Shown here in pieces: positions 6,522 to 12,463 of a DNA stretch of 34,383 nt. The position numbers and the translations under genes were made by a program. Below the pieces are notes generated by a model. The model made no database searches, was not told the origin of the DNA, and saw nothing but the letters and a program-made list of their open reading frames with translations. This stretch comes from a virus, in IMG/VR virus record IMGVR_UViG_3300032931_001006, positions 1-34,383 of that record; one strand, 5' to 3'. Numbering within the stretch: position 1 is the first letter of the stretch; every line of letters starts with the position of its first letter.

Positions 6522-6953
6522 TCATCCCCTATCTACAGATGTATCAATAACACCCCAAGCACGGGGGATCCATACTGGAGTTATTTTGGCAGCAACCAAT
6601 TGAGCGATAAGAGTTTTTATACCTTTATTCCAGTCTTCAATCAGTGCGTCGCGCCGGAATAATTCCTCATTGAGTTTTATAATAAGTTTGTCGCGCACGA
6701 CAAGGGTGTCTTGAATGTTTCTGAATTTCTCTTCCAATTTCTCGTATCGTTTTTCTAATTCATCAATACGTTTCAATGCCCCCGTTACTTGTTCAGCGGC
6801 CAATTTAGCTGCCTCTGCGTATTGTTTGGCCGCACCGGCATCACCGCCGGCCTGTTCGCTAGGTAGCATTTTCTTGGCACGCCATAGCATAAAACCGGCC
6901 ATTGAAAGAGTTATAATGGTTCCAATTGTCTGGAGGATACTATTTAGTTCCAT
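6522..6953 (-). CDS. membrane-anchored coiled-coil protein, spanin-like
   Basis: The 143-residue protein has one N-terminal membrane segment (residues about 5-26) followed by basic residues. A long heptad-rich helix follows (about 45-105, including KRIDELEKRYEKLEEKF). That layout is typical of inner-membrane spanins and other phage lysis accessories, though it is not specific. I chose the ATG at 6953 because AGGAGA lies 8 nt upstream; an upstream in-frame ATG lacks a site. It overlaps the preceding membrane protein gene by 14 nt and is last in a three-gene membrane-protein operon, which supports a lysis role. Confidence 0.65.
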   Translation of the reverse strand: MELNSILQTIGTIITLSMAGFMLWRAKKMLPSEQAGGDAGAAKQYAEAAKLAAEQVTGALKRIDELEKRYEKLEEKFRNIQDTLVVRDKLIIKLNEELFRRDALIEDWNKGIKTLIAQLVAAKITPVWIPRAWGVIDTSVDRG

Positions 6954-7254
6954 TCGTTTTTCTCCTGGCAACTCCGCTGGACGCTATCAGGGCCAGGGTG
7001 ATCGTTATCATAGGACGGATCAGCCAGCTTCTGGTGAGTTGCAAGTCTATGGGAATGCCGATGTGCAATGTGTCCAGGAGAACAAAAGTATACAGAACTG
7101 ACCACGCCAAACATATGATGGACAGTCCATATTTTAACCAATGCCACTGCTTTTGTGTTTCACGCACCAGCAGCCATTGATTGCGGAATCCGATGATACC
7201 GATCGCAATAATGGCAATAATGTTGAGCAGAGAGAACAGAGACGCTACGCTCAT
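6940..7254 (-). CDS. small membrane protein, holin-like
   Basis: The 104-residue protein has three predicted membrane helices: residues about 5-22, 40-60 and 78-95. The tail is short and charged (ARRKTNGTK). Size, topology and position between two other small membrane-protein genes fit a class I type holin, which permeabilises the host membrane at lysis. No endolysin lies next to it. The gene starts 6 nt after the stop of the upstream gene and overlaps the next by 14 nt. Function is inferred from topology and context only. Confidence 0.6.
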   Translation of the reverse strand: MSVASLFSLLNIIAIIAIGIIGFRNQWLLVRETQKQWHWLKYGLSIICLAWSVLYTFVLLDTLHIGIPIDLQLTRSWLIRPMITITLALIASSGVARRKTNGTK

Positions 7255-7260
7255 GCAGAA

Positions 7261-7533
7261 TTAGGGCTTCTGATCGAAAATGTCGTGGAGGAAGTTGGCC
7301 CCGCCTCCGGCGAGAATTCCGGTCAAAATTTTGCCTGCCAGTACCGAGCCAAGATATCCCTCGAACAGATTAGTACCAGACAACAGAACCAGACCGGTTG
7401 TGATTACCCAGGTGACATACATAATAAGGAACTTGTCCCATTTGTATTTGTCAAACAGAGGTGTGACAACGGCTTCCACGAGACGGTTCCCGATGGTGGC
7501 TAAAAAGGCAACGACAGCTAGGGTTTCTAACAT
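7261..7533 (-). CDS. small membrane protein, holin-like
   Basis: The 90-residue protein starts at an ATG with AGGAG 8 nt upstream. It has two hydrophobic segments: one around residues 38-56 (MYVTWVITTGLVLLSG) and a less hydrophobic Gly-rich one (about 60-80, GSVLAGKILTGILAGGGANF). An amphipathic N-terminal helix precedes them. Similar small proteins are often annotated as phage holins. It is the first gene of the three-gene membrane operon and has its own promoter (TATAAT at 7570-7565), so this cassette is transcribed separately, as expected for lysis genes. Confidence 0.6.
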   Translation of the reverse strand: MLETLAVVAFLATIGNRLVEAVVTPLFDKYKWDKFLIMYVTWVITTGLVLLSGTNLFEGYLGSVLAGKILTGILAGGGANFLHDIFDQKP

Positions 7534-7564
7534 AAGATTGCTCCTTGTTGATAGATTTTGTTTA

Positions 7565-7575
7565 ATTATACCACA
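7565..7575 (-). promoter_or_regulatory. extended -10 promoter of the lysis-like cassette
   Basis: TGTGGTATAAT on the minus strand ends 31 nt before the ATG at 7533, leaving room for the SD. The -35 is weak, so the TGTGG extension probably compensates. The same 11-mer occurs at 11031-11041 (minus) and 12447-12457 (plus). Confidence 0.65.
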
Positions 7576-7608
7576 AACGTCAATGAGCGAAACTCCCATT
7601 GAAAACCA

Positions 7609-7637
7609 TTGACTTTCAGAGAATATTATGATAGAAT
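7609..7637 (+). promoter_or_regulatory. consensus promoter of the rightward operon from 7692
   Basis: TTGACT (7609-7614), a 17-nt spacer and TAGAAT (7632-7637) form a strong sigma-70-type promoter 54 nt before the first gene. It diverges from the lysis-like cassette promoter, with about 40 nt between the two. Confidence 0.75.
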
Positions 7638-7691
7638 TTCGTAGATAGTCACAATTGGCAAAAAGTGACCAATTACGAAAAGGAGTACAAT

Positions 7692-8429
7692 ATGACAAAA
7701 GATACAAGAGATAGCGAATACGAACCCGATGACTGGCCCGACACAGATCTTTGCGAATGTTTAGAGGATGTTGAATCTCCGCCCAAGAAACCCGGTCTGA
7801 CGCAATTGCTGAAACGATTGAAGGCAATTGACGGTGACGGGCGGGATACTCCGTTTTCCAGGGTGGTTATCTACAAGGATGCCTCCGGTCACGTTGATGA
7901 TTGGAGCGGACACGAAAAATTCAGTTTCCATGGGCTGAAAGACCTGAAACGTTGCTTGGCCGAACTTCCCGATCTTGATGTAAAAGTTGAAACGCCTAGT
8001 CTGCGCAAGTTGCTCCCGCTCCTGCATCATTATGATGTACAAGGTGACGATGCTAATCTCGGTTTTCCAGAATTGCGTCTTTACTCAGATGAGTCGGGGA
8101 TTATCTACGCCAATAAGGAGGAGATCGTTTTTAGTTTTGATAATTTTGACGAACTCAAAGATCATCTCCTCGGTCTCGATGTGGAGATTGCTGGGTCTCC
8201 TCAAGCGGAAGGTCCCAAAGATCCTCTTTTCCCCGAACCGTCTCCCGAGGCTTGTTGCGAGGATTGTTGTTCGGAACCCGCTATTTCAAATAGCGCGGCA
8301 GAAAACATGGTCGCGGCAGAAAACATGGTCGCAGTAGAAGACATGGTCGCGGCATACAGAAAATATTTGCTTTCTATGTTAAATCTGGATTCTATCTTGG
8401 GAGCGCGAGACCGGAATGCGCAGATTTAA
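7692..8429 (+). CDS. acidic hypothetical protein with an internal repeat
   Basis: The 245-residue protein starts at an ATG with AAGGAG 8 nt upstream. It is very acidic at the N-terminus. It has two similar segments that each pair a short basic/hydrophobic stretch with an RVVIYKD..G or ELRLYSDESG strand followed by FSF..(F/L)..LK.(C/H)L (about residues 55-90 and 120-160). This suggests an internal duplication. Near the C-terminus an 18-bp unit encoding AAENMV is repeated almost three times (8298-8351). A CCEDCC cysteine cluster lies between. No family is recognised. It is the first gene of the operon. Confidence 0.7.
   Translation: MTKDTRDSEYEPDDWPDTDLCECLEDVESPPKKPGLTQLLKRLKAIDGDGRDTPFSRVVIYKDASGHVDDWSGHEKFSFHGLKDLKRCLAELPDLDVKVETPSLRKLLPLLHHYDVQGDDANLGFPELRLYSDESGIIYANKEEIVFSFDNFDELKDHLLGLDVEIAGSPQAEGPKDPLFPEPSPEACCEDCCSEPAISNSAAENMVAAENMVAVEDMVAAYRKYLLSMLNLDSILGARDRNAQI
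8298..8351 (+). repeat. 18-bp in-frame tandem repeat, three copies
   Basis: Two copies are identical and the third differs at a few bases. The unit encodes the hexapeptide AAENMV or a close variant (AVEDMV). Because it is in frame, copy-number change would lengthen the protein without breaking it. Confidence 0.85.
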
Positions 8430-8676
8430 TTCGGACCAGATTGTTGTGCCTATGCCGCTTGCGCAAGGCCTGGCTTTGCGTGTAGTTGCTGAGCACATGG
8501 GGCTATCCACCGCTTCTTTAGTGCGAATGTTGATCCGTCGTGGTATCGATGTTGTTCCTACGGTGAAGGAGGTATACGACCCAAAGTACGCAGAATTATC
8601 AAAACTAAACGACTTGCAATTGCTTCAAGCAAAAAGTGGGCCTTTGCCCCAAATAAAACCTAACCATATTTCGTGA
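8416..8676 (+). CDS. small ribbon-helix-helix-like protein
   Basis: The 86-residue protein begins with a short beta-like stretch (DQIVVPMPLAQGLALRVV), followed by two helices (EHMGLSTASLVRMLIRRGID). This order resembles ribbon-helix-helix DNA-binding proteins of the Arc/MetJ type, which bind as dimers. The ATG overlaps the stop of the upstream gene by 14 nt. The C-terminal third is variable and probably disordered. It may be a regulator of the operon from 7609, but the assignment rests only on the predicted secondary-structure pattern. Confidence 0.6.
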   Translation: MRRFNSDQIVVPMPLAQGLALRVVAEHMGLSTASLVRMLIRRGIDVVPTVKEVYDPKYAELSKLNDLQLLQAKSGPLPQIKPNHIS

Positions 8677-8692
8677 AAAACAGGAGTATCCT

Positions 8693-9538
8693 ATGCCTAT
8701 CTCATTACCTGACAACATTAAACCCAAGAAAGTTTTTACCAGCGATTTCCAATACGTTCAGCTTCCCTTTCCTTACCTACGCCTATCCTGGCACAACGGG
8801 AATCCTCATGCCTCCAAAGTCGAGGGCGCCAAGTATTATGGAGGTTGGCAGATTGGCGAAGACCGCGTAAGCGAAGATCTGGCTACGTTCAGTTTCGACA
8901 GTCTACCATCCTATTTCACCCCGGCTACTGAATGGGTGGCCGACAATGGCAAAGTATATTGGGCGCGTTCGGCACGTTACATCTATGCCGCGCCCATCTT
9001 CGCCAAGGACGATTGGTGGGAGGAATTTTCACCTCAAGGCACCAAGGTAAAGCGCCATCGCCTGGATATGCTGGTCTACCTGGCCAGCATCAATAACGCG
9101 GTCTGGGAGCCTTGGGGGCCGGCGGTCCTTTCCGCCAGCGGATACGCGGCATCGGCAGTCGCCAAATCGTTCAAGGACTTCACCAAAGATACATCCGAAA
9201 TCCGCCGGCAGTTCGCGCTTGGCGTGGACGATATGTTCTTTTATGCCTGCTTGGGTACATTTGGTCCCGATCGTGTGAACAAACCGGCAGGCGATAGCGC
9301 TTACGTCCCCTGCACCTTCAATAAACCCAAAGACGGCTGGACCGAGCAGCATCTTACCAACTGTTTTGTGGGCGAGGGTATCGCCGCGGTCATGGTCGAT
9401 CTGCAAATCCAGTCCGAGGCCTGGGCAGCCGATACGCGCGGTGGTCGGCAAAAAGCCGGAGTTGCGGATCCGGGTTCACGCAAGGTTGAGTTTACTCCCG
9501 TGCAGCCAGAAGATCTCACTGATGACATTCCCTTCTAA
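8693..9538 (+). CDS. putative single-stranded DNA-binding protein (SSB-like tail)
   Basis: The 281-residue protein has a clear SD (AGGAG, 7 nt upstream of the ATG). It ends in EDLTDDIPF, matching the acidic-plus-DIPF tip that bacterial SSBs use to recruit partners. The body is beta-rich with many aromatic residues (DWWEEF, AVWEPWGPAVL, ARYIYAAPIF), as expected for a nucleic-acid-binding surface. A canonical OB-fold signature is not obvious, so it may be a divergent phage SSB. The last bases overlap the next gene. Tail motif seen in sequence; DNA-binding role inferred. Confidence 0.6.
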   Translation: MPISLPDNIKPKKVFTSDFQYVQLPFPYLRLSWHNGNPHASKVEGAKYYGGWQIGEDRVSEDLATFSFDSLPSYFTPATEWVADNGKVYWARSARYIYAAPIFAKDDWWEEFSPQGTKVKRHRLDMLVYLASINNAVWEPWGPAVLSASGYAASAVAKSFKDFTKDTSEIRRQFALGVDDMFFYACLGTFGPDRVNKPAGDSAYVPCTFNKPKDGWTEQHLTNCFVGEGIAAVMVDLQIQSEAWAADTRGGRQKAGVADPGSRKVEFTPVQPEDLTDDIPF

Positions 9539-9713
9539 ACGTGCTCATAAAATCGATAAGGCGATCATTAAACTAGATCGCCTTATCGAAACCCTTCATG
9601 AGAACTTCGATCCGCACGATCGTGAAGTTGAGCCGGCTTTGCAGTTACTATCCAAGGCACGTATGAGCCTGGAGAACCTGAAGTTGACCATAGAGAGGAG
9701 TGGCGAGAGATGA
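9522..9713 (+). CDS. small helical hypothetical protein
   Basis: The 63-residue protein is charged and helical (KRAHKIDKAIIKLDRLIETL, then ALQLLSKARMSLENLKL) and could form a short coiled coil. The ATG overlaps the end of the SSB-like gene by 17 nt, and its own stop overlaps the next ATG, so the three genes are translationally coupled. It might be a partner of the SSB-like protein; no family is recognised. Confidence 0.6.
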   Translation: MTFPSKRAHKIDKAIIKLDRLIETLHENFDPHDREVEPALQLLSKARMSLENLKLTIERSGER

Positions 9714-9871
9714 TTCCCTGGCATTGGACGTTGGCGTTTCTGGAAGGTTTTGTTGAGGGATTTCTTGAGGCAACCTTTGTCATGGGGCTGGTAATTCTTG
9801 TCTGTGTCATTGTGAGAATCTTAGCCTTTGGTCTCTATATATTATTTAGAAAGGAGGGCGGAATGAGTTAA
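9710..9871 (+). CDS. small single-pass membrane protein
   Basis: This 53-residue ORF has one strong hydrophobic segment (residues about 22-46) and a short basic tail with RKEGG. GAGAGGAG lies 8-15 nt upstream of the ATG, and the start overlaps the preceding stop by 4 nt. Small membrane proteins of this type are frequent in phage genomes; the function is unknown. Confidence 0.6.
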   Translation: MIPWHWTLAFLEGFVEGFLEATFVMGLVILVCVIVRILAFGLYILFRKEGGMS

Positions 9872-9900
9872 TATTTAACTCAACGAGAACAATGATGCTG

Positions 9901-9920
9901 CGCCGGCCACGAGGCCGGCG
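9901..9920. promoter_or_regulatory. perfect 8-bp GC-rich hairpin
   Basis: CGCCGGCC (9901-9908) and GGCCGGCG (9913-9920) pair around an ACGA loop, with two copies of the over-represented GCCGGC palindrome in the arms. It lies in the gap before the membrane protein at 9945. No T-tract follows, so it is not a typical intrinsic terminator. Confidence 0.6.
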
Positions 9921-9944
9921 ATGATTTCCAAAAAGGAATTTTAT

Positions 9945-10151
9945 ATGGCATGGATACTTAGTATAACAAGCGGCATGATGTTATGGCTTATGGGCAATAA
10001 AAGCAAATGGGGGCCGCGACTGGGAATCGCCAATCAAATTTTATGGATTGTTTATGCGGTTTCAATACATGAATGGGGTTTAATCCCTGGAATTCTTCTT
10101 TATGCTATTATTCACGTTAGGAATTTAATCACTTGGGAGAAAAACGAATAA
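9945..10151 (+). CDS. small membrane protein of a common phage type
   Basis: The 68-residue protein has three hydrophobic stretches. MMLWLMGNKSKWGP is followed by GIANQILWIVYAVS and GLIPGILLYAIIHVRN. This W-G-x-x-x-G/N-x-x-W-I-x-Y-A pattern is familiar from short phage membrane proteins resembling fragments of PnuC-like transporters. AAGGAA lies 8 nt before the ATG at 9945, so I prefer it over the in-frame ATG at 9921. The end overlaps the radical SAM reading frame. Function unknown. Confidence 0.6.
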   Translation: MAWILSITSGMMLWLMGNKSKWGPRLGIANQILWIVYAVSIHEWGLIPGILLYAIIHVRNLITWEKNE

Positions 10152-10956
10152 ATATTCTACGTGTATTTCCTAAACGGAATTCATATACACCTACAGATCC
10201 TATGGTTGCAATTGGCGATCCAGGATTCTTCCGTCCTCCTGCTGACGAAGTTCATATTTCTATTGTATTTACACGGGATATAGAGGAGGGAAAACGTCTA
10301 CAACAGGCATGGAGCAATTATTATCCAATTGTAAAATTGGGTGGGCCGGCATTTGGCGAAATAACCGACGAATTTGTTCCAGGCGTTATGTGAAATTGGG
10401 CGTAACTTTTACTACACGAGGTTGTAACAATAATTGTCCGTGGTGTTTGGTCCCCTGTCGTGAGGGAAAACTAGTTGAGATAGAGAACTTCGCTTCTGGA
10501 TATATTATTCAAGACAACAATTTATTACAGGCAAGTCGCCGGCACATTGAACAAGTATTCAATATGCTCAGACAACAAAATCGTTTCGTTATATTTGCTG
10601 GTGGATTACAGGCAAGTTTAATAAATGATTGGTTCTGTGAGCAATTGAAGACGATTGGAATCGGCAGTCTTTTCTTAGCAGCAGATACAATGGGAGCACT
10701 AAGGCCTCTTGAAAAAGCACTTGCCAAATTGTCTTTTCTCGGGCGTCGTAAATTGCGCGTCTATACTATGATTGGGATGAACGAAACAATTGAAGAAGCG
10801 CAAGAACGCTTAGAGACGGTTTGGAAGTTGGGAGGATTACCGTTCGCTCAACTTTATCAGCCCCCAGACAGACTAATAAAATACGACTATGATTGGCGTA
10901 TGTTATCTCGGGAATGGTCAAGGCCAGCAGCAATGTTTGCGACTCACAAAGGATAA
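10133..10956 (+). pseudogene. radical SAM protein, split by an apparent -1 frameshift
   Basis: Two frames make one protein. The first (10133-10393) contains NILRVFPKRNSYTPTDPM and YYPIVKLGGPAFGE and stops after VPGVM. The second contains YVKLGVTFTTRGC and the Cys triad CNNNCPWC that binds the 4Fe-4S cluster, then AGGLQASL, IGSLFLAADT and RVYTMIG, and ends at 10956. Joining them near 10383 with one base restored gives VPGRYVKLGVTF, the sequence expected for this phage radical SAM family. No slippery heptamer is visible, so a 1-nt deletion or sequencing error is likelier than programmed shifting. The start is TTG at 10133, or an unusual ATA at 10148 after GGGAG. Substrate unknown. Confidence 0.75.
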
Positions 10957-10963
10957 ACAGCAC

Positions 10964-10989
10964 CACCGCGCCGATAACTTTGCGCGGTG
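10964..10989. terminator. possible bidirectional hairpin between convergent genes
   Basis: CACCGCGC (10964-10971) pairs with GCGCGGTG (10982-10989) across a 10-nt loop, between the stops of the radical SAM gene (10956) and the minus-strand pyruvyl transferase (11032). It lacks a T-tract on either side, so intrinsic termination is uncertain. Confidence 0.4.
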
Positions 10990-11030
10990 GGCCGAAAGGA
11001 GAGAGCGATGACGATACATCGCCAAGACAT

Positions 11031-11041
11031 ATTATACCACA
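11031..11041 (-). promoter_or_regulatory. extended -10 TGTGGTATAAT at the end of the pyruvyl transferase gene
   Basis: An exact copy of the recurrent 11-mer overlaps the TAA stop of the pyruvyl transferase. Any transcript would run antisense to the radical SAM gene. It may be a remnant of an earlier gene order or fortuitous. Confidence 0.35.
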
Positions 11042-11805
11042 AATGGGCAGACTTCCAGCAATCGATCTTCAGTGTCCTGAACGTTTATTTTAGGTGCTAC
11101 CCAAAAATCAAGTTCGTCCAAAATCTGGTTCCATGGAATTGTATCGCCCCGTATCTGTACTGCTGTAGGGGGAGTACGAACAGTACCCAGGAAATAGTCC
11201 CAGAACTTAAATCCTTTACCCGCGACACTGTCACTGAATTCCACCCAGACAACAGGAATACTATATGCTTCAGATACAATAAGAACATGCAGGCTGGACG
11301 TGATAACTGTCTCTGCGCAAGATATTTTCCTGATTAGAAATTCAGTATCCTTCATCGGCGAAAGTACCTCGTAGTCGTCACCCCACTTGTATATCATAGC
11401 ACGTTGAACATCCACATAATGGGGAATTACCAGGTGGGGCGGACCTAAAGAAACATTGTCCGGAAACGAAAAATATCTTGGTAGCAAAATTGCCGGATCC
11501 GCGAAGATCGTATTGCTAATATCTACGCTCCGTTTCTTCAACAGCCAGGCGGTAAGCGGTCCGCGTACCGCGGTAGCGATGGTAGTCTTATCACATTGCA
11601 ACTGCATATCATCGGTCATGGCGCCTGTTCCCCACAGGATCGACCCCGGGTGCGCGCAGTGAGCGAGCGATCCTATCGCCAGAACGGTTCCTGTCTGTTC
11701 TCCTGGGTCAGCCCAGATGGGTTCTTTGCCGGTGATGGCTTTGTGGAGAAGAGGGTTGAGGGCATCTCCGAAATTTGGTGAGCGTATCCAAAACAAGTTG
11801 GTCAT
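11032..11805 (-). CDS. polysaccharide pyruvyl transferase family protein
   Basis: The 257-residue protein fits the CsaB-like family, which transfers pyruvate from phosphoenolpyruvate as a ketal onto surface sugars. The N-terminal NFGDALNP matches the family's N-x-G-D start. It continues with VLAIGSLAH, ILWGTGAM, AVRGPLTAWLL, FADPAILLPRYF, VIPHYVD, VLSP, and ETVITSSLHVLIVSEAYSIPVVWVEFSD, the conserved S-x-L-H-x-x-I region. The start lies 3 nt after the upstream gene stop, so translation is coupled. It is the last gene of a short minus-strand operon and matches the glycan-modifying theme of the window. Confidence 0.88.
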   Translation of the reverse strand: MTNLFWIRSPNFGDALNPLLHKAITGKEPIWADPGEQTGTVLAIGSLAHCAHPGSILWGTGAMTDDMQLQCDKTTIATAVRGPLTAWLLKKRSVDISNTIFADPAILLPRYFSFPDNVSLGPPHLVIPHYVDVQRAMIYKWGDDYEVLSPMKDTEFLIRKISCAETVITSSLHVLIVSEAYSIPVVWVEFSDSVAGKGFKFWDYFLGTVRTPPTAVQIRGDTIPWNQILDELDFWVAPKINVQDTEDRLLEVCPFVV

Positions 11806-11808
11806 CCG

Positions 11809-12012
11809 TTATTCTCGCGATAAAAGTTTTAGCCGTATTTCGTGGGGCTTGACACTCTTAACTCTAAAAAAACTGCCGTGTATTTCCAGAATTTCGCCTA
11901 CATGAAACCAGCCTCCATGCTGTGGATATTGTTCTTCCAGTGCTTTTTGGAGTTCCTTGCGATTGGCAGCATTCGCCTCTAACATTACAAATTCGCCTTT
12001 TCCGGTATCCAT
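11809..12012 (-). CDS. small hypothetical protein
   Basis: The 67-residue protein ends in a compact beta-rich half (WFHVGEILEIHGSFFRVKSV) that resembles short phage proteins with an SH3-like barrel, preceded by a helix (NRKELQKALEEQY). Its ATG overlaps the upstream stop (TAATG arrangement), and it ends 3 nt before the pyruvyl transferase start. No specific function can be given. Confidence 0.6.
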   Translation of the reverse strand: MDTGKGEFVMLEANAANRKELQKALEEQYPQHGGWFHVGEILEIHGSFFRVKSVKPHEIRLKLLSRE

Positions 12013-12254
12013 TATTTAGCCTTCTCTAGCGCTTTAGCGATGCGCTCAAGCAACTCGATAACCTTTTGCAAGTCAGTAGGCCCCCATACAGGGCCAGTGT
12101 CTATAATAGGTATAGGACACGCATGGAGAATTCCACTGGGCACAAACATGCCGCAGTTTGCACAAGTCCATCCAGTGCCTGCACATAGGGGCAAGGGGGG
12201 GGTGGTAGAGGGAAAATATCCATCATTCCATACAAGACGATCACCTGTACTCAT
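12012..12254 (-). CDS. small hypothetical protein with CxxC motif
   Basis: The 80-residue protein has a Cys-rich core: WTCANCG, then HAC about 12 residues later, possibly a minimal zinc-binding site. The C-terminal helix is LQKVIELLERIAKALEKA. The ATG at 12254 has GAAAGGTG 7 nt upstream, so it is preferred over an ATG three codons earlier. It is the first gene of the operon that ends with the pyruvyl transferase. Confidence 0.6.
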   Translation of the reverse strand: MSTGDRLVWNDGYFPSTTPPLPLCAGTGWTCANCGMFVPSGILHACPIPIIDTGPVWGPTDLQKVIELLERIAKALEKAK

Positions 12255-12379
12255 AATTTGCACCTTTCTATATCTGTTCGTTTATCCTGTACATATCAGT
12301 ACAATATAATGTAACATTGGGTTGCGTTCTGCTATAATATTATTAAATAACTGTATACAATTATATACGATTCGTTGCA
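12255..12379. promoter_or_regulatory. AT-rich intergenic region with an inverted repeat and promoter-like boxes
   Basis: TGTAC and GTACA arms (about 12290-12305, 6-nt centre) form an operator-like inverted repeat upstream of the minus operon. On the plus strand TATAAT (about 12332-12337) follows GTAACA with 17 nt between and points toward TnpB element 2. A good promoter for the minus operon is not evident. Confidence 0.4.
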
Positions 12380-12402
12380 ATTTGTCAAATAGTGCCATGA
12401 AA

Positions 12403-12423
12403 CTCCCGCATTTATGCGTGGGG
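12403..12423 (+). repeat. left-end hairpin of TnpB element 2
   Basis: CTCC and CGCA pair with TGCG and GGGG around a TTTA loop. T12419 is bulged. The geometry matches the hairpins of element 1. Confidence 0.65.
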
Positions 12424-12427
12424 ATAT

Positions 12428-12457
12428 ATGGCACATTCTCCATAAGTGTGGTATAAT
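12428..12457 (+). promoter_or_regulatory. leaderless promoter of tnpB 2
   Basis: The extended -10 TGTGGTATAAT (12447-12457) ends 6 nt before the ATG at 12464. An ATGGCA box precedes it with an 18-nt spacer. The spacing matches that of tnpB 1 exactly, so both transposon genes appear to be leaderless. Confidence 0.65.
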
Positions 12458-12463
12458 ACCAAC

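Noticed and set aside
10987-11337. 116-residue plus-strand frame after the radical SAM gene
   Set aside because: It has a good SD but runs antisense through the pyruvyl transferase, and its sequence lacks protein-like organisation; kept only as a note on the strand switch.
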